39,221 bases of DNA, taken from positions 1 to 39,221 of the forward strand of contig CAIULL010000020.1 of NCBI GenBank assembly GCA_903899985.1. Reading direction: 5' to 3'. The translations under genes and the position numbers were made by a program. The stretch comes from an uncultured Schlesneria sp. (GTDB taxonomy: Bacteria; Planctomycetota; Planctomycetia; Planctomycetales; Planctomycetaceae). Numbering within the stretch: position 1 is the first letter of the stretch; each line of letters starts with the position of its first letter. Below, piece by piece: positions 8,238 through 16,474 of this stretch. The notes beneath the pieces were generated by a model. That model was not told the origin of the DNA and did no database searches. It was given only the letters and a program-made list of their open reading frames with translations.

Positions 8238-9783
8238 GAGTGAGGGTGTAAAGCGCGTTGCCGTCATCGGTGGCGGGCTGGCGGGTCTTTCGGCAGCACA
8301 TCGCCTGATCGAACTCGCCAGAGAACGGAACGAAGCGATCGATGTCACGCTTTTCGAAGCGAGTTCACGTTTAGGTGGACTGGTCGGGACCGAGCAGATC
8401 GGGGGGTATCTCGTCGATACCGGAGCCGATTCATTTCTGACGAACAAACCTGCGGCCGTTGGCCTTTGTCGTCGACTTGGGATTGATGGTCGACTGGTCG
8501 CGACGGATGCTCGCTACCGGGGAGCACTGGTCCTTCGGGAAGGTCGACCATTGCCGATTCCTGAAGGTTTTCAGTTGCTCAGCCCGACAGCCATCTGGCC
8601 GGTAATCACGTCTCCATTGTTCTCTGTCTGGGGCAAGTTTCGATTGCTGACAGAATGGTTCGTCCCCAGCCGACAAAAGGGAGTACCGAATTCTGCTGCA
8701 GGATCAAGAACGTCAACCGGTTCAGAACAAGCGATGATCGTCGACGAAAGTCTCTCGGACTTTGTCTTACGACGATTCGGACGTGAAGCACTCGATCGCC
8801 TGATTCAGCCACTGGTTGGGGGAATCTACACGGCAGATCCCGAGCGATTAAGTCTTGCAGCAACCATGCCGCGTTTCCTCGAAATGGAACGCGATCATGG
8901 CAGTCTGATCCGTGCTTCGCTCAGTAAAAAAGTGAAAAAAGCGAAGAAAGGAACAACGTCCGATCGGACAGCCGAAGATGATCCCACGGATTCGTCGAGT
9001 GGAGCTCGGTATGGGTTATTTGCAGGGCTGAAGGGGGGAATGGAGGATCTCGTCGGTGCGCTGCGAGCAAAAGTGGAATCCGCCTGTCACGTCCGGTTGA
9101 ACTGCGGTATTTTTTCAATTGCTGCACATGATTGCTTCGAAGAAGACGCTTCAAAGTCTGAGGCTTCTCAACGATATTTGCTGAAGCGATCGGACGGAAC
9201 CGAAGAATCCTTTGATTCGGTGGTCGTCGCGGCCTCGGCAGTTCGAATGGCCGTCATTCTGGAGTCGCTTGATCCAAAACTCAGCTCGGAACTCAGAAAA
9301 TTCGAATACGCTTCAAGCGCCATCGTTGTCTCGGGGCACCGTCTTTCTGACATCCGCGACCCGCTGAAAGCTTTTGGACTGGTGATCCCACATACCGAAG
9401 GTCGAAGGATTATCGCGGTTTCTTTCTCAAGCCGAAAATTTCCTGATCGTGCCCCGGCGGACCATGTCTTATTGCGAACCTTCGTCGGTGGTGCGATGCA
9501 GCCGGAACTGTGTGAGAAGACCGATGATCAGATCAAGCAGATCGTCAGAGAAGAACTTGCCGAGATTCTCGGTGTTCAGGGTGAACCTGACTTCATGCGA
9601 GTTGTTCGATATCCGGGTGCCATGCCGCAATACGTTGTCGGACACCTTGACCGTGTTGCGCGGATTCAGGAATTGACGAACCAGCACGTGGGAATCGCCT
9701 TAGCCGGAATCGCTTGTACCGGAGTCGGTGTCCCCGACGCGATTGCCAGTGGCGAACGTGCCGCTGAAGCCGTCTACGGATGA
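8230..9783 (+). CDS. hemG: Protoporphyrinogen/coproporphyrinogen oxidase (HemG/HemY type, FAD-dependent)
   Basis: The 517-residue flavoprotein oxidises protoporphyrinogen IX or coproporphyrinogen III late in haem synthesis. The N-terminus has the dinucleotide-binding motif [15 protein letters not shown] (G14, G16, G19), and the C-terminus has the second FAD-contact region, [39 protein letters not shown] is a hallmark of this oxygen-dependent class. Two low-complexity insertions are present, one around residues 145-170 and a Lys/Ser/Thr-rich one around 235-258. The ATG at 8230 overlaps the hemE stop; upstream in-frame starts lie within hemE and lack family likeness. Whether the substrate is the proto or copro form cannot be decided from sequence alone. 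Confidence 0.93.
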   Translation: MLKSEGVKRVAVIGGGLAGLSAAHRLIELARERNEAIDVTLFEASSRLGGLVGTEQIGGYLVDTGADSFLTNKPAAVGLCRRLGIDGRLVATDARYRGALVLREGRPLPIPEGFQLLSPTAIWPVITSPLFSVWGKFRLLTEWFVPSRQKGVPNSAAGSRTSTGSEQAMIVDESLSDFVLRRFGREALDRLIQPLVGGIYTADPERLSLAATMPRFLEMERDHGSLIRASLSKKVKKAKKGTTSDRTAEDDPTDSSSGARYGLFAGLKGGMEDLVGALRAKVESACHVRLNCGIFSIAAHDCFEEDASKSEASQRYLLKRSDGTEESFDSVVVAASAVRMAVILESLDPKLSSELRKFEYASSAIVVSGHRLSDIRDPLKAFGLVIPHTEGRRIIAVSFSSRKFPDRAPADHVLLRTFVGGAMQPELCEKTDDQIKQIVREELAEILGVQGEPDFMRVVRYPGAMPQYVVGHLDRVARIQELTNQHVGIALAGIACTGVGVPDAIASGERAAEAVYG

Positions 9784-9831
9784 TGCGGAATCAACATCAA
9801 TCAACCAAGCGATCTGTGATTTAAGCACCTG

Positions 9832-10653
9832 TCAGTGCTTGTGATGCTCGTGATCGAGAGCGTGATCCCCTTCACCAGCGACGGCGGTGACAGGGCCTTG
9901 CAACATAATGGGGATTCGCAGTTCGGGGACGTCACGGTCGTCCGTCTTAATGCGCAGCAGTGCTTGAGTACGGGCCGGCGGCAAATCGCCAGCAATAGAA
10001 ACTCTGACGGATTGCTGAAACATCCCCGTTTGTGTTCTGGATGATTCACCGATGGCCGTCTCAACGAGATCACTGTTGATCGAGACCTCAGTGATGTCAA
10101 ACCGTGTTCCACGTCCATCGGTAATCATGAAGTCGTACGTGGTCGGTTCTGCACCTTTGGGGTGATAGACAATCAAGGCGGGCGGCGACACGGTAATTGT
10201 CGTCGTCGGGATTTCCAGTTTCAGAGTCAGTTGAGTCTCCCGAGGATCGGGGTCGGAATATTTGACCGTGACGGTGTACTCGTGTGGTCCAGGCGTGGAA
10301 TTCGCTGGCTGCATCCGGACGATCACTCGTGCGAACTCACCGGCAGGAATCACCTTGTCATGGTCCCCCTGTAACAAAGGGGTCAAGCATCCGCAGCTTG
10401 GCTCAAGTGATGTAATTCTGACCGATTCTGATCCCCGGTTTTGAAAGACAAAGATTGCATTGACCTCGCTCGACGCGGAAATCTTTCGCAGGTCGACTGC
10501 GTATTGATGAAACGCAAGTGCCGGCCTGGGGGGAACCGCAATCGAAAGCGGAATCGAGTGCATTCCCGTATGAAACAGAATAGCGAGCGAAAGGGGACAA
10601 AGGGCCATCACCCATGTCATCAGCCGCAATGTTACTCCTGTCGTCGATTTCAT
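9832..10653 (-). CDS. DUF1573 domain exported protein
   Basis: The start at 10653 (MKSTTGVTLRL) is favoured by AGGA eight bases upstream; the longer form starts with TTG. The first 35 residues are hydrophobic and act as a signal peptide or anchor. The body carries a DUF1573 domain: VDLRKISASSEVNAIFVFQN, then ITSLEPSCGCLTP with the family's SCGC cysteines. DUF1573 is an immunoglobulin-like fold related to ASH/MSP domains, common in exported proteins of planctomycetes and Bacteroidetes; its role is unknown. The C-terminus is His-rich (DHALDHEHHKH). It follows the secretin-like gene by 51 bases and is probably cotranscribed with it. Confidence 0.82.
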   Translation of the reverse strand: MKSTTGVTLRLMTWVMALCPLSLAILFHTGMHSIPLSIAVPPRPALAFHQYAVDLRKISASSEVNAIFVFQNRGSESVRITSLEPSCGCLTPLLQGDHDKVIPAGEFARVIVRMQPANSTPGPHEYTVTVKYSDPDPRETQLTLKLEIPTTTITVSPPALIVYHPKGAEPTTYDFMITDGRGTRFDITEVSINSDLVETAIGESSRTQTGMFQQSVRVSIAGDLPPARTQALLRIKTDDRDVPELRIPIMLQGPVTAVAGEGDHALDHEHHKH

Positions 10654-10704
10654 TTTTGCGTTCCTGATGCGGTGTAAGGGCTTTATCCAGGACAATCGGG
10701 TTGG

Positions 10705-11541
10705 TCACTTCTTCGGTGTGATTCTGGTCACGAAGAAGATCTTGCGGCCTGGTAATTCGGATGGGATCATTTGAATGGTTGATTCACCGATCATCGCTTC
10801 GATTGTTGCTTCAAACTTTCGATGATTCCTTTGATTGACCGAGGGATCGGAATCATTCCACACATGGGCGAACTTCGGGTCGATTAACTCGATGGATAAC
10901 TCGATGCGATTCTTGTCGTTTTCGATCGGCGTGATGAACACTTCAATGATCGTGCCAGTTTGCCGGAATTTGTGGGGTGGACTTCCATCTGCTGACGGGA
11001 ACGTGAATTCATCTCCCTGATGAAAATGACCGACCTCGTTAACCCGAGTGGAAAGGGTTACGGGTTCAAATAACGGGGAGGCGTATTTTTCCAGAACGGC
11101 TCGATTCAATTCTTTGACGAACGCTTCCGTATGTTGCTGATCCGGCAAACCGTGATGCAGGATGGAATCCCCGGGAAGTTTATCCGTGTAAACTTCGACA
11201 ACCTGACAGCGCAGGTTGAGAGCAGTCCCTTTTTCGCTCTGGCGAGCCGTTTGACTGGCGAGCCGCTGATGTTCTTGCATGAATCGCTGTAGTAATTCGC
11301 TTCCTTCCGAGTCTCCATTCGTCTTCAACTTTTCGGACAAGCGCTGCAAATGTTCAAGAGACGGCGGAGGGGGCGTTGGGGCGGGTTTCCCCTGATATTC
11401 TGGCAGGGCCATCGCTTCACGCAGAAGTTTTGGCGAGACACGCTGCTTCTTAACACCTTGTGGGGCTGGGTTTTCGTCAGACCATACTGGTGCCGTGGCG
11501 ACGAATAAGACGACCCAGCCACAAATCCATTTTTGAAGCAT
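10705..11541 (-). CDS. Exported protein with a stand-alone secretin-like core domain
   Basis: The ATG at 11541 has AAGGA eight bases upstream; a TTG two codons earlier is rejected. A signal peptide covers residues of about 1-22. After a Pro/Gln-rich linker and a predicted helical stretch (LEHLQRLSEKLKTNGDSEG), residues of about 105-275 follow the pattern of the secretin beta-domain (type II/III secretion system protein family): FRQTGTIIEVFITPIENDKN, IELSIELIDPKFA, and a terminal strand pair FEATIEAMIGESTIQM. No N0-N3 domains and no complete pore domain are present, and at 278 residues it is far shorter than a true secretin. It may be a detached planctomycete variant without secretion function. 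It is cotranscribed with a DUF1573 gene. Confidence 0.65.
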   Translation of the reverse strand: MLQKWICGWVVLFVATAPVWSDENPAPQGVKKQRVSPKLLREAMALPEYQGKPAPTPPPPSLEHLQRLSEKLKTNGDSEGSELLQRFMQEHQRLASQTARQSEKGTALNLRCQVVEVYTDKLPGDSILHHGLPDQQHTEAFVKELNRAVLEKYASPLFEPVTLSTRVNEVGHFHQGDEFTFPSADGSPPHKFRQTGTIIEVFITPIENDKNRIELSIELIDPKFAHVWNDSDPSVNQRNHRKFEATIEAMIGESTIQMIPSELPGRKIFFVTRITPKK

Positions 11542-11676
11542 GTGCAAATTCCTTTTTGCCCAGACTCATCTGAAATCTTCAATTCGCCGCGAACCGATGC
11601 AGACCGAATTCGTGTCACGAACTAACGGCTTGTATCAGCAGTCGGTTTTCAGGGTCAACGTGAATTGTCTGACAAC

Positions 11677-11704
11677 TTGACGGGAAACGACTTTGCGCTA
11701 GAAT
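11677..11704 (+). promoter_or_regulatory. Candidate sigma-70-type promoter for the NT-HD gene
   Basis: TTGACG at 11677-11682 and TAGAAT at 11699-11704 are separated by 16 bases and each match consensus at five of six bases. The expected start point is near 11711, about 109 bases before the chosen ATG at 11820. Confidence 0.55.
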
Positions 11705-11819
11705 CCGCGGCAGACAAACGAGCCCGGTGTCGGCCTTGATGGGCTCTTGGAATTGTCATTTTTCACGTGCGAATGGGCTCGATTCGAATCCATCGCCACA
11801 ACAAACCGACACGATTCGA

Positions 11820-12923
11820 ATGAGCGACGAAAAACTGAGACGCGGCATTATTGTTGAAGCCGCTCGCATGATGTACTCGCGTAGCGAAACCGAGTATTTC
11901 CGGGCCAAGATGAAAGCGGCTCGACGACTTTGTCGAGGCTGGCTTAAGCCTTCTGAACTTCCCAGTAACGCTGAAATCCGCGATGAAATTCAACGGATGG
12001 CGAATCTGTTCGAGGGAAATTCGCGCTATGACAGACTGCGCGAGATGCGAGTCGAAGCGCTACGAGTCATGCGAATGCTGGCACATTGTCGCCCCAAGAT
12101 CATTGGCAGCACTTTAACCGGGCATATTCGACAAGGTTCAGATATCGACATCCACGTCTTTGCCGCAAGCGTTGAAGCTGTCACCGGCAGTCTCGACGAC
12201 GAAGGGATCAACTACGAAGTTGAACGAAAGCGCATTCGCAAACTGGGTGAGGAACGACTTTTTACTCATATTCATATTCGTGATCGCTTTCCCATCGAAT
12301 TGACGATGTATTCGCCCGACAAAGCGAGCTATGTCTTCAAAAGCTCAATTACGGGAAAAGCCATGGAACGGGCGACACTTGCTGAATTTGAAGCATTCCT
12401 ACGAAATGAATACCCCGATTCCGATCTGGAAAACGAACTGGCTGCGGCGGAGGCGGCGATTGATCGCTTCCAGGTCTATCGCTCGCTGCTGATTCCCCTG
12501 GAAAGCGTGATGCAGGACGAACATTACCATCCTGAAGGGGATGTTTTATACCACCTACTTCAGTGTTATGTCCTTGCAAGGGAAGAACTTCCGTACGATG
12601 AGGAATTCCAGCTGGCCGCGTTACTGCATGACGTTGGCAAGGGACTCGATAAACATAATCACGTTCAAGCCGGTCTGGAAGCACTTGAGGGTCACATCAC
12701 GCCGCGAACAGCCTGGCTGATCGAACATCACATGGACGTGCACAAAATTCGCGACCGGACAATTGGACATCGGGCACACCTTCGATTGAAAGAATCCGCC
12801 GATTATGACGATCTTTTGCGGCTGGGTGCCTGTGATCGAGCTGGCCGAGTGTGTGGTGCGGTTGTGCCCGATGTCGAAGACGCCCTGGATGAACTGCGCG
12901 AATTGGCCCGGATGTACGGGTGA
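11820..12923 (+). CDS. Nucleotidyltransferase-HD domain protein
   Basis: From ATG 11820 the product is 367 residues. It has a nucleotidyltransferase-superfamily motif, GSTLTGHIRQGSDIDIHVF, with GS at 96-97 and the paired acids D108 and D110, and a possible third acid E160 in FPIELTMY. A second domain has the HD signature: H245, then H270-D271 in AALLHDVGKGLDKHNH and HH at 303-304, typical metal-dependent phosphohydrolase ligands. The order NT then HD recalls GlnD, but the protein lacks the ACT domains and is much shorter; it also lacks the RNA-binding parts of a CCA-adding enzyme. The substrate is unknown. The upstream in-frame ATG at 11739 is possible, and no clear Shine-Dalgarno marks either start. 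Confidence 0.8.
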   Translation: MSDEKLRRGIIVEAARMMYSRSETEYFRAKMKAARRLCRGWLKPSELPSNAEIRDEIQRMANLFEGNSRYDRLREMRVEALRVMRMLAHCRPKIIGSTLTGHIRQGSDIDIHVFAASVEAVTGSLDDEGINYEVERKRIRKLGEERLFTHIHIRDRFPIELTMYSPDKASYVFKSSITGKAMERATLAEFEAFLRNEYPDSDLENELAAAEAAIDRFQVYRSLLIPLESVMQDEHYHPEGDVLYHLLQCYVLAREELPYDEEFQLAALLHDVGKGLDKHNHVQAGLEALEGHITPRTAWLIEHHMDVHKIRDRTIGHRAHLRLKESADYDDLLRLGACDRAGRVCGAVVPDVEDALDELRELARMYG

Positions 12924-12983
12924 TCCGAATGCCCAAAAACGGGCGTCCGGCAGCGAAATCCAAAATAACTCTTAGTCGTCCGT

Positions 12984-13013
12984 TTGCAGGTGACATCGGA
13001 CTGCGCGTATGAT
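12984..13013 (+). promoter_or_regulatory. Candidate promoter for the oxidoreductase at 13116
   Basis: TTGCAG at 12984-12989 and TATGAT at 13008-13013 are separated by 18 bases. The -10 matches at five of six bases and the -35 is weaker. The predicted transcript would have a leader of about 96 bases. Confidence 0.4.
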
Positions 13014-13115
13014 GCCTACCCGTCTTGGAATCGGCCAAATCTTCGTCGAGCCCAATGACAGTCATGATGAGCTGCACTCAATAGATGTACTTCAGAGATT
13101 CAGGAGAGAGTGAAG

Positions 13116-14249
13116 ATGGCGAAGCCTTTGAATATCGGCATGGTCGGGTACGGATTCATGGGGCGCACGCACTCGAATGCGTACCGTAAAGTCAACCATT
13201 TTTTTGATACCCAGCACCATCCGGTACTGAAAGCGGTCTGTGCTCGTGACGCCGACAAGGTCAAATCCTTTGCTGACCGCTGGGGTTACGAATCGATCGA
13301 AACGGATTGGCGCAAACTCGTCGAGCGAAAAGACATCGATGCGATCGATATCTGCACTCCCAACAATCTCCACCACGATATCGCGATTGCTGCTGCAGCG
13401 AACGGGAAGATGATTCTTTGTGAGAAGCCGCTCGCGATGGATACCGCGCAAGGCGAACAGATGTGCCAGGCGGTGGAAAAGGCCAAAGTCCTGAATACCG
13501 TCTGGTACAACTACCGTCGAGTCCCGGCGGTCACTTTCGCCAAGCAGTTGATCGATTCAGGAAAACTGGGTCGGATTTTTCATTATCGCGCCAATTTCCT
13601 GCAGGACTGGACGATCTCGGCAGATCTTCCACAAGGGGGAACAGCCCTGTGGCGACTGGATGCCGCCGCCGCAGGGAGCGGTGTGACGGGCGATTTGCTG
13701 GCACATTGCATCGACACAGCCATCTGGCTGAATGGTAACATTCAAAATGTCACAGCCATGACAGAAACGTTCATCAAAGAACGCAAGCACAATTTGACAG
13801 GCAAGGTCGAAAAGGTTGGCATCGACGATGCTTGTGCGTTCCTGTGCCGGTTTGGAAATGGTTCCCTGGGACTTTTCGAATCGACCCGTTATGCACGCGG
13901 ACACAAAGCCTTATACACGCTCGAAATCAATGGCGAACACGCCTCGATCAAGTGGGACCTGCACGACCTGCACCGACTCCAATGGTTCGATCACAAGGAC
14001 GAAGGAAATCTTCGCGGCTGGCGATCAATCCACGTGACCGATGGCGATCATCCTTATATGAGCCACTGGTGGGTTCCTGGCCTTCAGATTGGCTATGAAC
14101 ACACCTTCGTCCATCACGTTGCTGACTTCCTGGAAGGTGTCGACAAAGGTGTCTCGGTCGGTCCGACGTTCCGCGATGCACTGGAAACCCAGAAGATTTG
14201 TGATGCGGTCCTGACGAGTGCCAAGTCAGGAAGTTGGACGAATATCTGA
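13116..14249 (+). CDS. Gfo/Idh/MocA family NAD(P)-dependent oxidoreductase
   Basis: The ATG at 13116 follows AGGAGAG at normal spacing; a GTG at 13110 lies within that signal and is less likely. The 377-residue product has the full family layout. The N-terminal Rossmann domain starts [17 protein letters not shown] and contains the CEKPLAMD motif whose Lys is catalytic in the family. The C-terminal domain contains [17 protein letters not shown], with the conserved Asp and His positions. Such enzymes oxidise or epimerise sugars and inositols; planctomycetes carry many paralogues and the substrate cannot be assigned. There is no signal peptide, so it is cytoplasmic. A partial paralogue lies at the left window edge. 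Confidence 0.93.
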   Translation: MAKPLNIGMVGYGFMGRTHSNAYRKVNHFFDTQHHPVLKAVCARDADKVKSFADRWGYESIETDWRKLVERKDIDAIDICTPNNLHHDIAIAAAANGKMILCEKPLAMDTAQGEQMCQAVEKAKVLNTVWYNYRRVPAVTFAKQLIDSGKLGRIFHYRANFLQDWTISADLPQGGTALWRLDAAAAGSGVTGDLLAHCIDTAIWLNGNIQNVTAMTETFIKERKHNLTGKVEKVGIDDACAFLCRFGNGSLGLFESTRYARGHKALYTLEINGEHASIKWDLHDLHRLQWFDHKDEGNLRGWRSIHVTDGDHPYMSHWWVPGLQIGYEHTFVHHVADFLEGVDKGVSVGPTFRDALETQKICDAVLTSAKSGSWTNI

Positions 14250-14268
14250 TAGCATCTGGCACTGACGC

Positions 14269-14277
14269 TGGTATAAT
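14269..14277 (+). promoter_or_regulatory. Extended -10 promoter for greA
   Basis: The sequence TGGTATAAT at 14269-14277 is a perfect extended -10 element (TG-n-TATAAT). It lies in the 64-base gap before greA, and transcription would start near 14284, about 30 bases before the ATG. No good -35 is seen, which is normal for extended -10 promoters. Confidence 0.6.
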
Positions 14278-14313
14278 ACGGCGTATTTCAATGAATTTCG
14301 GTTTGGGACACAG

Positions 14314-14796
14314 ATGATGGAACGACAGCCAATCTCGCGAGAAGGCTACGAAAAAAAGAAGGAAGAGCTTCGGCAGCTTGAAGAAATCGAAATGCCGAAG
14401 ATTGCTCAGGCGATCGCTGACGCGCGCGCTGAAGGTGACCTTCGAGAAAATGCGGAATACCACGGGCAGCGGGAAGCTCAGGGGATGCTGCAAGCGAGGA
14501 TTAATTCGTTAAAATCCACGCTTGCTGACTGTTTCATCGTCGATAAGTCCAGCCTTCCGAAGGGGGTCGTCACCTTCGGAACTCGCGTGACCGTCAAAGA
14601 CCTCAGCGATAATTCGATTGAACAATACGAATTCGTCGGTCCTGGTGAAGAAGACTACACCAGCGACGTGATGAAAATCCTGACAGCGTCACCACTTGCA
14701 ACGGCACTGATGCACAAGAAAGTGGGCGATCACGTCCAGTTTCAGGCACCAAGAGGAATCACGAACTTTGAGATCACTCAGATCGAAGAGACGTGA
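14314..14796 (+). CDS. greA: Transcription elongation factor GreA
   Basis: GreA rescues backtracked RNA polymerase by stimulating cleavage of the transcript's 3' end. The 160-residue product has the N-terminal coiled coil (about residues 8-75) with the tip motif DARAEGDLRENAEYHGQREA, where the acidic residues reach the polymerase active site. The C-terminal FKBP-like domain (about 80-158) contains SPLATALMHKKVGDHVQFQA. The start could be 14314 or the adjacent ATG at 14317. The family's length is about 158, so the gene is complete. It has its own extended -10 promoter and converges on the TIM-barrel gene. Confidence 0.97.
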   Translation: MMERQPISREGYEKKKEELRQLEEIEMPKIAQAIADARAEGDLRENAEYHGQREAQGMLQARINSLKSTLADCFIVDKSSLPKGVVTFGTRVTVKDLSDNSIEQYEFVGPGEEDYTSDVMKILTASPLATALMHKKVGDHVQFQAPRGITNFEITQIEET

Positions 14797-14848
14797 TTCC
14801 TCATCCGCCGGACTGCCCGAAATTCGGTTCTCGTCCTGATTTACTGCT

Positions 14849-15592
14849 CTAAAGGAGTGTTTCCAGCAGCATTCGAATTTTTCTTAATTCCAATGCTCGG
14901 TCATTTCCTTGAAGAAGATCGGGAAGGATTTCCACCGAAAGGGCTCGGTTGTAATTGAATCGGCGCAATTGACTGATGATCCGGCTGTAGTCAACTTCAC
15001 CTAGCCCAACGGGAACTTGCACCTGACTGGGTGTCGTATCCCGCAAATGAGTGTGGTAGACGTACGGGTAGACTTGGTCGTAAGTCTGGCCGGCATATCG
15101 ACCACAGATGTAATAACTGACATCCAGCGTCAATCCCAGACCGGGAACGGCCTGGCAAAGTTCGACGGCTGTTTGCGGGTCTTCCGTTAAATGACCTGTC
15201 TTCGTTTTCAGCGACAGTCGGATTCCTGCGGAGTTTGACGCCGCCAGCCGACTTCGCAATCGATCAATTTCTTCATTAAAGGGTGTGCCAAGCGTGGCCG
15301 CCGGCATGGTAATCTGGGTAATTTTCAACATTTTCGAGACCTTGCAGAGGTCTTCAAAGACGTCCAGTTGGACATCTTCTTGCAAGTTGAAAGCGACTGG
15401 CGTGAGCCGAGTCGTCTCGCGATAGAGTTGAAAAAATTTCGTGGGAGATGCGACGATCTGTGATGGTTTCAGATGATCGCTCGCTTCATTCAGCCAAAGC
15501 TCGATCTTGTCGTAACCCAAATCGGCTGCATTCTGGCAGGCGGTGGCGAAATTGACATCGGAAAAACACTGTGATGAGACGGCGACGAACAC
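14849..15592 (-). CDS. Sugar phosphate isomerase/epimerase-like TIM-barrel protein
   Basis: I place the start at a GTG at 15592 because AGGAG sits seven bases upstream and family similarity begins at once with VFVAVSSQCFSD; this gives 247 residues. A longer in-frame reading to 15799 adds 69 residues with no family character and would run into the divergent gene's promoter region. The product resembles the xylose isomerase-like TIM-barrel/AP endonuclease 2 family: strand starts LGYDKIELWL, ITQITMPAAT, GLGLTLDVSY and VYHTHLRDT hold the Glu, Asp and His positions used for metal binding. Family members isomerise or epimerise keto-sugars or inosose. The substrate is unknown. It converges on greA. 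Confidence 0.82.
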   Translation of the reverse strand: MFVAVSSQCFSDVNFATACQNAADLGYDKIELWLNEASDHLKPSQIVASPTKFFQLYRETTRLTPVAFNLQEDVQLDVFEDLCKVSKMLKITQITMPAATLGTPFNEEIDRLRSRLAASNSAGIRLSLKTKTGHLTEDPQTAVELCQAVPGLGLTLDVSYYICGRYAGQTYDQVYPYVYHTHLRDTTPSQVQVPVGLGEVDYSRIISQLRRFNYNRALSVEILPDLLQGNDRALELRKIRMLLETLL

Positions 15593-15658
15593 CCTGTCAC
15601 TCCTTTGATCTGGGCGACCACAGCAAAACTTCCGGGTCTGACCGGTCTTCAACGCGTT

Positions 15659-15688
15659 TTGCCGCGATACGAAATCGTTTGGTAAAAT
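15659..15688 (+). promoter_or_regulatory. Candidate extended -10 promoter for the Cys-rich lipoprotein gene
   Basis: TTGCCG at 15659-15664 is followed after 18 bases by TAAAAT at 15683-15688, preceded by TG-n (15680-15682), an extended -10. Transcription would start near 15695, giving a leader of about 167 bases that holds a hairpin. Its position supports the short start of the divergent TIM-barrel gene. Confidence 0.5.
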
Positions 15689-15730
15689 ACTCCGTTTAGG
15701 GGATTTCTGCAAGAACGGGTAGTCGTACTT

Positions 15731-15763
15731 GAGATTCCAGTTGATACTTCTTTGAGGAATCTC
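15731..15763 (+). promoter_or_regulatory. Leader hairpin upstream of the Cys-rich lipoprotein gene
   Basis: Perfect 8-base arms, GAGATTCC at 15731-15738 and GGAATCTC at 15756-15763, enclose a 17-base loop in the predicted untranslated leader. There is no U-tract, so it is not a terminator. It could stabilise the RNA or regulate it; nothing matches a riboswitch class that I know. Confidence 0.35.
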
Positions 15764-15861
15764 CGTACTTTGCTGGCAGAAACGCCGATAGATCTGCAAT
15801 GGAAGAACGCTTCGTTCAACGGCGAAGTGGCATCGTCAGCCTCTACGGACGGAGAGACAAT

Positions 15862-16368
15862 ATGCAATTTCGCGGAATTTTAAGTCTGGTGGCATTGGTC
15901 GCTGTCAGTTGCTCGATCGGCTGTTCCATGACCAACCCGACCGTTCGCGGTCAGGCACCGGACGGCAGCGGCCCGATTATCGGATCAGCTCCTGGGTATG
16001 GGGATTTTCAAAAGAAGCCCTATCTGGGTCGACATGACCACCACGATTTCAAGCCGCTCGCCAGTGCTGCGGACCACAATTTCGGTTACGAAGGGGGCTT
16101 TTACCAGGGCTCGAATAGTTACCCGCAGGCCTACACAGTCGATGCTTCGGGTTGTCCAGCGTGTGAGGATGGAAACGCCTGTCCGCAGGACGGATGCCGC
16201 CGATGTGGTCGAGGATGTGGATACCGGAATGGAATGCCTCAGCATGTCCAGACCTACCAGTACGACTGGCCACAAAACATGGTCTATCCAACGCAAAGCG
16301 TACCCGCTGGCATGGTCCAGTACCCGTATTACACGCTTCGCGGACCCACGGACTTCTTCATGAAGTGA
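15862..16368 (+). CDS. Small cysteine-rich lipoprotein of planctomycete type
   Basis: The ATG at 15862 has GGAG seven bases upstream; the longer reading from 15799 lacks a signal peptide. The 168-residue product has a lipoprotein signal peptide with lipobox SIGC, lipidated Cys at residue 21. The mature part is rich in Gly, Tyr, Pro and His, then has a cluster of eight Cys (CPACEDGNACPQDGCRRC followed by GRGCGY) that could bind metal or form disulfides. It ends in PYYTLRGPTDFF, a tail I associate with small exported proteins of planctomycetes. No function is known. Location is likely an outer or inner membrane anchor facing the periplasm. Confidence 0.78.
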   Translation: MQFRGILSLVALVAVSCSIGCSMTNPTVRGQAPDGSGPIIGSAPGYGDFQKKPYLGRHDHHDFKPLASAADHNFGYEGGFYQGSNSYPQAYTVDASGCPACEDGNACPQDGCRRCGRGCGYRNGMPQHVQTYQYDWPQNMVYPTQSVPAGMVQYPYYTLRGPTDFFMK

Positions 16369-16422
16369 TCGTGGTCAATTGAAACAGGTCACAAATTCGA
16401 ATTGAAATTTGTGACAAATTCG

Positions 16423-16452
16423 AGAAAGCACACGCCATCGCGTGTGCTTTCT
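16423..16452. terminator. Strong hairpin terminator between convergent genes
   Basis: A perfect 13-base stem (AGAAAGCACACGC at 16423-16435 with GCGTGTGCTTTCT at 16440-16452) closes a CATC loop. The lower stem is A-rich on one side and T-rich on the other, and a short T run follows at 16456-16459. It stands between the lipoprotein gene and the oppositely oriented SDR gene, so it may work on both. Confidence 0.8.
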
Positions 16453-16474
16453 GCATTTTCCGCCGCGACGGAAA

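Noticed and set aside
11769-11795. Possible tRNA T-loop (TTCGAATCC-like)
   Set aside because: The flanking bases do not form a T-stem, and no acceptor or anticodon arm can be built around it.
12937-12955. Short GCCC/GGGC inverted repeat after the NT-HD gene
   Set aside because: Only four paired bases and no T-tract.
15593-15799. N-terminal extension of the TIM-barrel protein
   Set aside because: The extension has no family likeness, the GTG at 15592 has a good Shine-Dalgarno, and the extension would cover the divergent promoter.
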